Source of the DNA: an uncultured Eubacteriales bacterium
GTDB lineage: Bacteria > Bacillota > Clostridia > Oscillospirales > Oscillospiraceae
DNA length: 5,909 bases
Direction: 5' to 3'
Assembly (NCBI GenBank): GCA_905202605.1
Contig: CAJKSU010000180.1
Span: 1-5,909, forward strand
A model generated the notes under the pieces. The model searched no databases and was not told the origin of the DNA. It was given only the letters and a program-made list of their open reading frames with translations. Positions 5,896 through 5,909 of the stretch are shown here, in pieces (the first letter of the stretch is position 1; each line of letters starts with the position of its first letter). The position numbers and the translations under genes were made by a program.

Positions 5896-5909
5896 AAGTT
5901 AGGGTTAGC

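Noticed and set aside
5898..5909. Telomere-like GTTAGGGTTAG at the right edge
   Set aside because: Less than two units in a bacterial intergenic region; chance is the simplest explanation.
5855..5909. CIRCE (HrcA) operator upstream of htpG
   Set aside because: No TTAGCACTC/GAGTGCTAA inverted repeat is present in the 55 bases visible; sequence beyond the window cannot be judged.

Overview
The window reads as chromosomal DNA of a Gram-positive Bacillota, most likely a GC-rich member of the Clostridia such as an Oscillospiraceae relative. The signs are strong AAAGGAGG-type ribosome binding sites, a TTG start, a sigma-A type promoter for the tRNA gene, a tRNA gene that encodes its own CCA end, simple stem-plus-U-tract terminators, an FHA-FtsW/PBP gene pair, and a GC-rich palindromic intergenic repeat of a kind I associate with that family. 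The placement is inference; no marker gene settles it.

Layout, left to right. Positions 2-226 hold the only plus-strand coding trace: the N-terminal part of a ketopantoate reductase (ApbA/PanE family), cut by the window edge on the left and losing family resemblance after about 40 codons. It looks like a decayed remnant. Everything else is on the minus strand. A tRNA-Ser(GGA) gene (400 down to 309) has its own promoter (434-462) and a strong terminator (305 down to 271). Next to it, 533-494 is the terminator of a two-gene cell-wall operon: an FHA-domain/SEDS (FtsW/RodA-type) glycosyltransferase fusion (3662 down to 1917), then a class B penicillin-binding protein (1920 down to 541). The two genes overlap by four bases (ATGA) and are transcribed from a promoter at 3695-3723. 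The last gene is htpG (5854 down to 3944), the bacterial Hsp90, with its terminator at 3811-3776. Between the htpG stop codon and that terminator sits a 108-bp palindromic element (3825-3932) that could fold as a closing stem around four hairpins.

How the genes work together. The SEDS protein polymerises glycan strands from lipid II, and the transpeptidase next to it cross-links them; overlapping start and stop codons suit a fixed-ratio complex. The N-terminal FHA domain would link wall synthesis to Ser/Thr phosphorylation in a canonical protein, but here two of the usual phosphothreonine contacts appear to be replaced. HtpG and the tRNA are housekeeping genes in separate transcription units. 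I found no phage, IS, CRISPR or toxin-antitoxin system, and no clearly new multi-gene system. The observations most worth following are the palindromic element in the htpG 3' region, the degenerate FHA domain and the gene remnant beside the tRNA.
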